Shown: positions 5,647 through 6,317 of the stretch, one piece after another | Layout of the letters: every line of letters starts with the position of its first letter | How positions within the stretch are numbered: position 1 is the first letter of the stretch | Assembly: GCA_002308775.1 (NCBI GenBank) | Contig: DBVT01000110.1 | Span: 1 to 6,317 of the forward strand | Direction of reading: 5' to 3' | DNA length: 6,317 nucleotides | From: Mageeibacillus sp. UBA1257 | GTDB taxonomy: Bacteria > Bacillota > Clostridia > UBA1212 > UBA1257 | The notes under the pieces: generated by a model | Databases searched by the model: none | Told to the model about the DNA's origin: nothing | Seen by the model: only the letters and a program-made list of their open reading frames with translations | Made by a program: the position numbers and the translations under genes

Positions 5647-6317
5647 ATGCTTTTGTCCATACAAAACAGTCACCTTGCCACGATCTTCGGGATCGAAGAA
5701 TCCATAAGAATTTTAAAAGAAACAGGCTTTGACGCGTATGACATGTCCCTTTTCGATATGGCTTACAGCGATGAATATATTTTCAACACGGACGAATATA
5801 AACAATATGCGAAAAAACTCAGACGCTGCGCCGACAGCCTCGGCATCGTTTGCAACCAGGCTCACGCGCCATTCCCGAGCAGCTTCGGCAACAGGGAAAA
5901 GGACGAGGACATGTATTTCAAGATCGTGAGATCCATGGAGATCGCGTCCATTCTCGGCGCAAAGATCATAGTCGTGCATCCTAAGCAGCATCTCAGATTC
6001 GCCACAAAAGGCAACCCGCAGCTCCTCGAAGAGATCAATATCGATTTTTACAGGAGCCTGATCCCTTATTGTAAAAAATACAACATAAAAGTCGCGGCAG
6101 AAAACATGTTCCAGTGGGACGGCGCAGAGGACAGAGCCCTCGACAGCACATGCTCCGCCGGGGATGAATTCGTCAGATATATCGACAGGATAGACAGCGA
6201 CGAGATCGTCGCATGCCTCGATATCGGACACGTTCAGATCTTGAATCATGACATTCCGGAAATGATCAAGGCTCTCGGACACGACAGGCTGAAGGCGCTG
6301 CACATACACGACAACGA
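5647..6317 (+). CDS. Sugar phosphate isomerase/epimerase (xylose isomerase-like TIM barrel), 3' partial
   Basis: The open frame from 5647 gives 223 complete codons without a stop, so the gene runs off the right edge; family members are usually about 270-290 residues. It matches the AP-endonuclease-2/xylose-isomerase-like TIM-barrel superfamily (PF01261 type), cytoplasmic metal-dependent enzymes that mostly isomerise or epimerise sugars and related polyols. Supporting strand-end motifs in order are GFDAYDMSLF (27-36), NQAHAPF (70-76), LGAKIIVVHP (103-112), KVAAENMF (148-155), CLDIGHVQI (190-198) and LKALHIHDN (215-223). Glu152, Asp192, His195, His219 and His221 sit where these enzymes bind their divalent metal. 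The exact substrate cannot be deduced, since the superfamily also holds endonuclease IV and inosose dehydratase; the N-terminus and motif wording favour the generic sugar phosphate isomerase/epimerase group. A palindrome and stem-loop before it suggest its own regulation. Confidence 0.88.
   Translation, partial: MLLSIQNSHLATIFGIEESIRILKETGFDAYDMSLFDMAYSDEYIFNTDEYKQYAKKLRRCADSLGIVCNQAHAPFPSSFGNREKDEDMYFKIVRSMEIASILGAKIIVVHPKQHLRFATKGNPQLLEEINIDFYRSLIPYCKKYNIKVAAENMFQWDGAEDRALDSTCSAGDEFVRYIDRIDSDEIVACLDIGHVQILNHDIPEMIKALGHDRLKALHIHDN

Noticed and set aside
5713..6309. 198-codon open frame on the minus strand opposite the isomerase/epimerase
   Set aside because: The plus strand carries the ordered TIM-barrel motifs and a strong Shine-Dalgarno site; the minus frame shows no family motif.

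Overview
The window looks like a stretch of a Bacillota chromosome, most likely from the class Clostridia. The supporting signs are strong GA-rich Shine-Dalgarno sites, arginine written mostly as AGA, frequent ATA isoleucine codons, near-balanced base composition by eye, a PheS with the CxxC-x4-CxxC knuckle typical of Bacillota, and a DUF624 (YesL-like) membrane protein. The genus cannot be read from this sequence. All five genes lie on the + strand with short gaps, and no RNA gene, insertion sequence or CRISPR array is visible.

Layout. Bases 2-850 hold the 3' four-fifths of pheS (5' end outside the window). Bases 883-3366 hold complete pheT, 32 nt downstream, so the pair encodes the alpha2-beta2 phenylalanyl-tRNA synthetase. 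A 73-nt gap follows with a perfect TATAAT box and an imperfect inverted repeat laid over and just after it. No terminator-like structure is present there, so the next genes may be read both from the pheST transcript and from their own promoter. Bases 3440-4561 encode a six-segment DUF624 membrane protein with a long Glu/Lys-rich C-terminal tail. Its stop overlaps the start of 4561-5568 (TGATG), which encodes a membrane-anchored, Pro/Thr-linked extracytoplasmic DUF4846 protein. A 78-nt gap with a perfect 12-bp palindrome and an adjacent long stem-loop precedes 5647-6317, the 5' part of a xylose-isomerase-like TIM-barrel sugar phosphate isomerase/epimerase that runs off the window.

How they fit together. 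pheST is housekeeping. The DUF624-DUF4846 pair is the least understood part. One protein is an integral membrane protein and the other is anchored with its domain outside, and they are translationally coupled, so a shared envelope role is a fair inference. The DUF4846 domain also shows an order of Cys, Gly-Asp and Gly-His-Ala motifs reminiscent of papain-like (NlpC/P60) enzymes, which would make it a candidate cell-wall hydrolase. That is a hypothesis, not an established function. The isomerase/epimerase is probably a separate transcription or regulation unit, judging from the structured gap before it.
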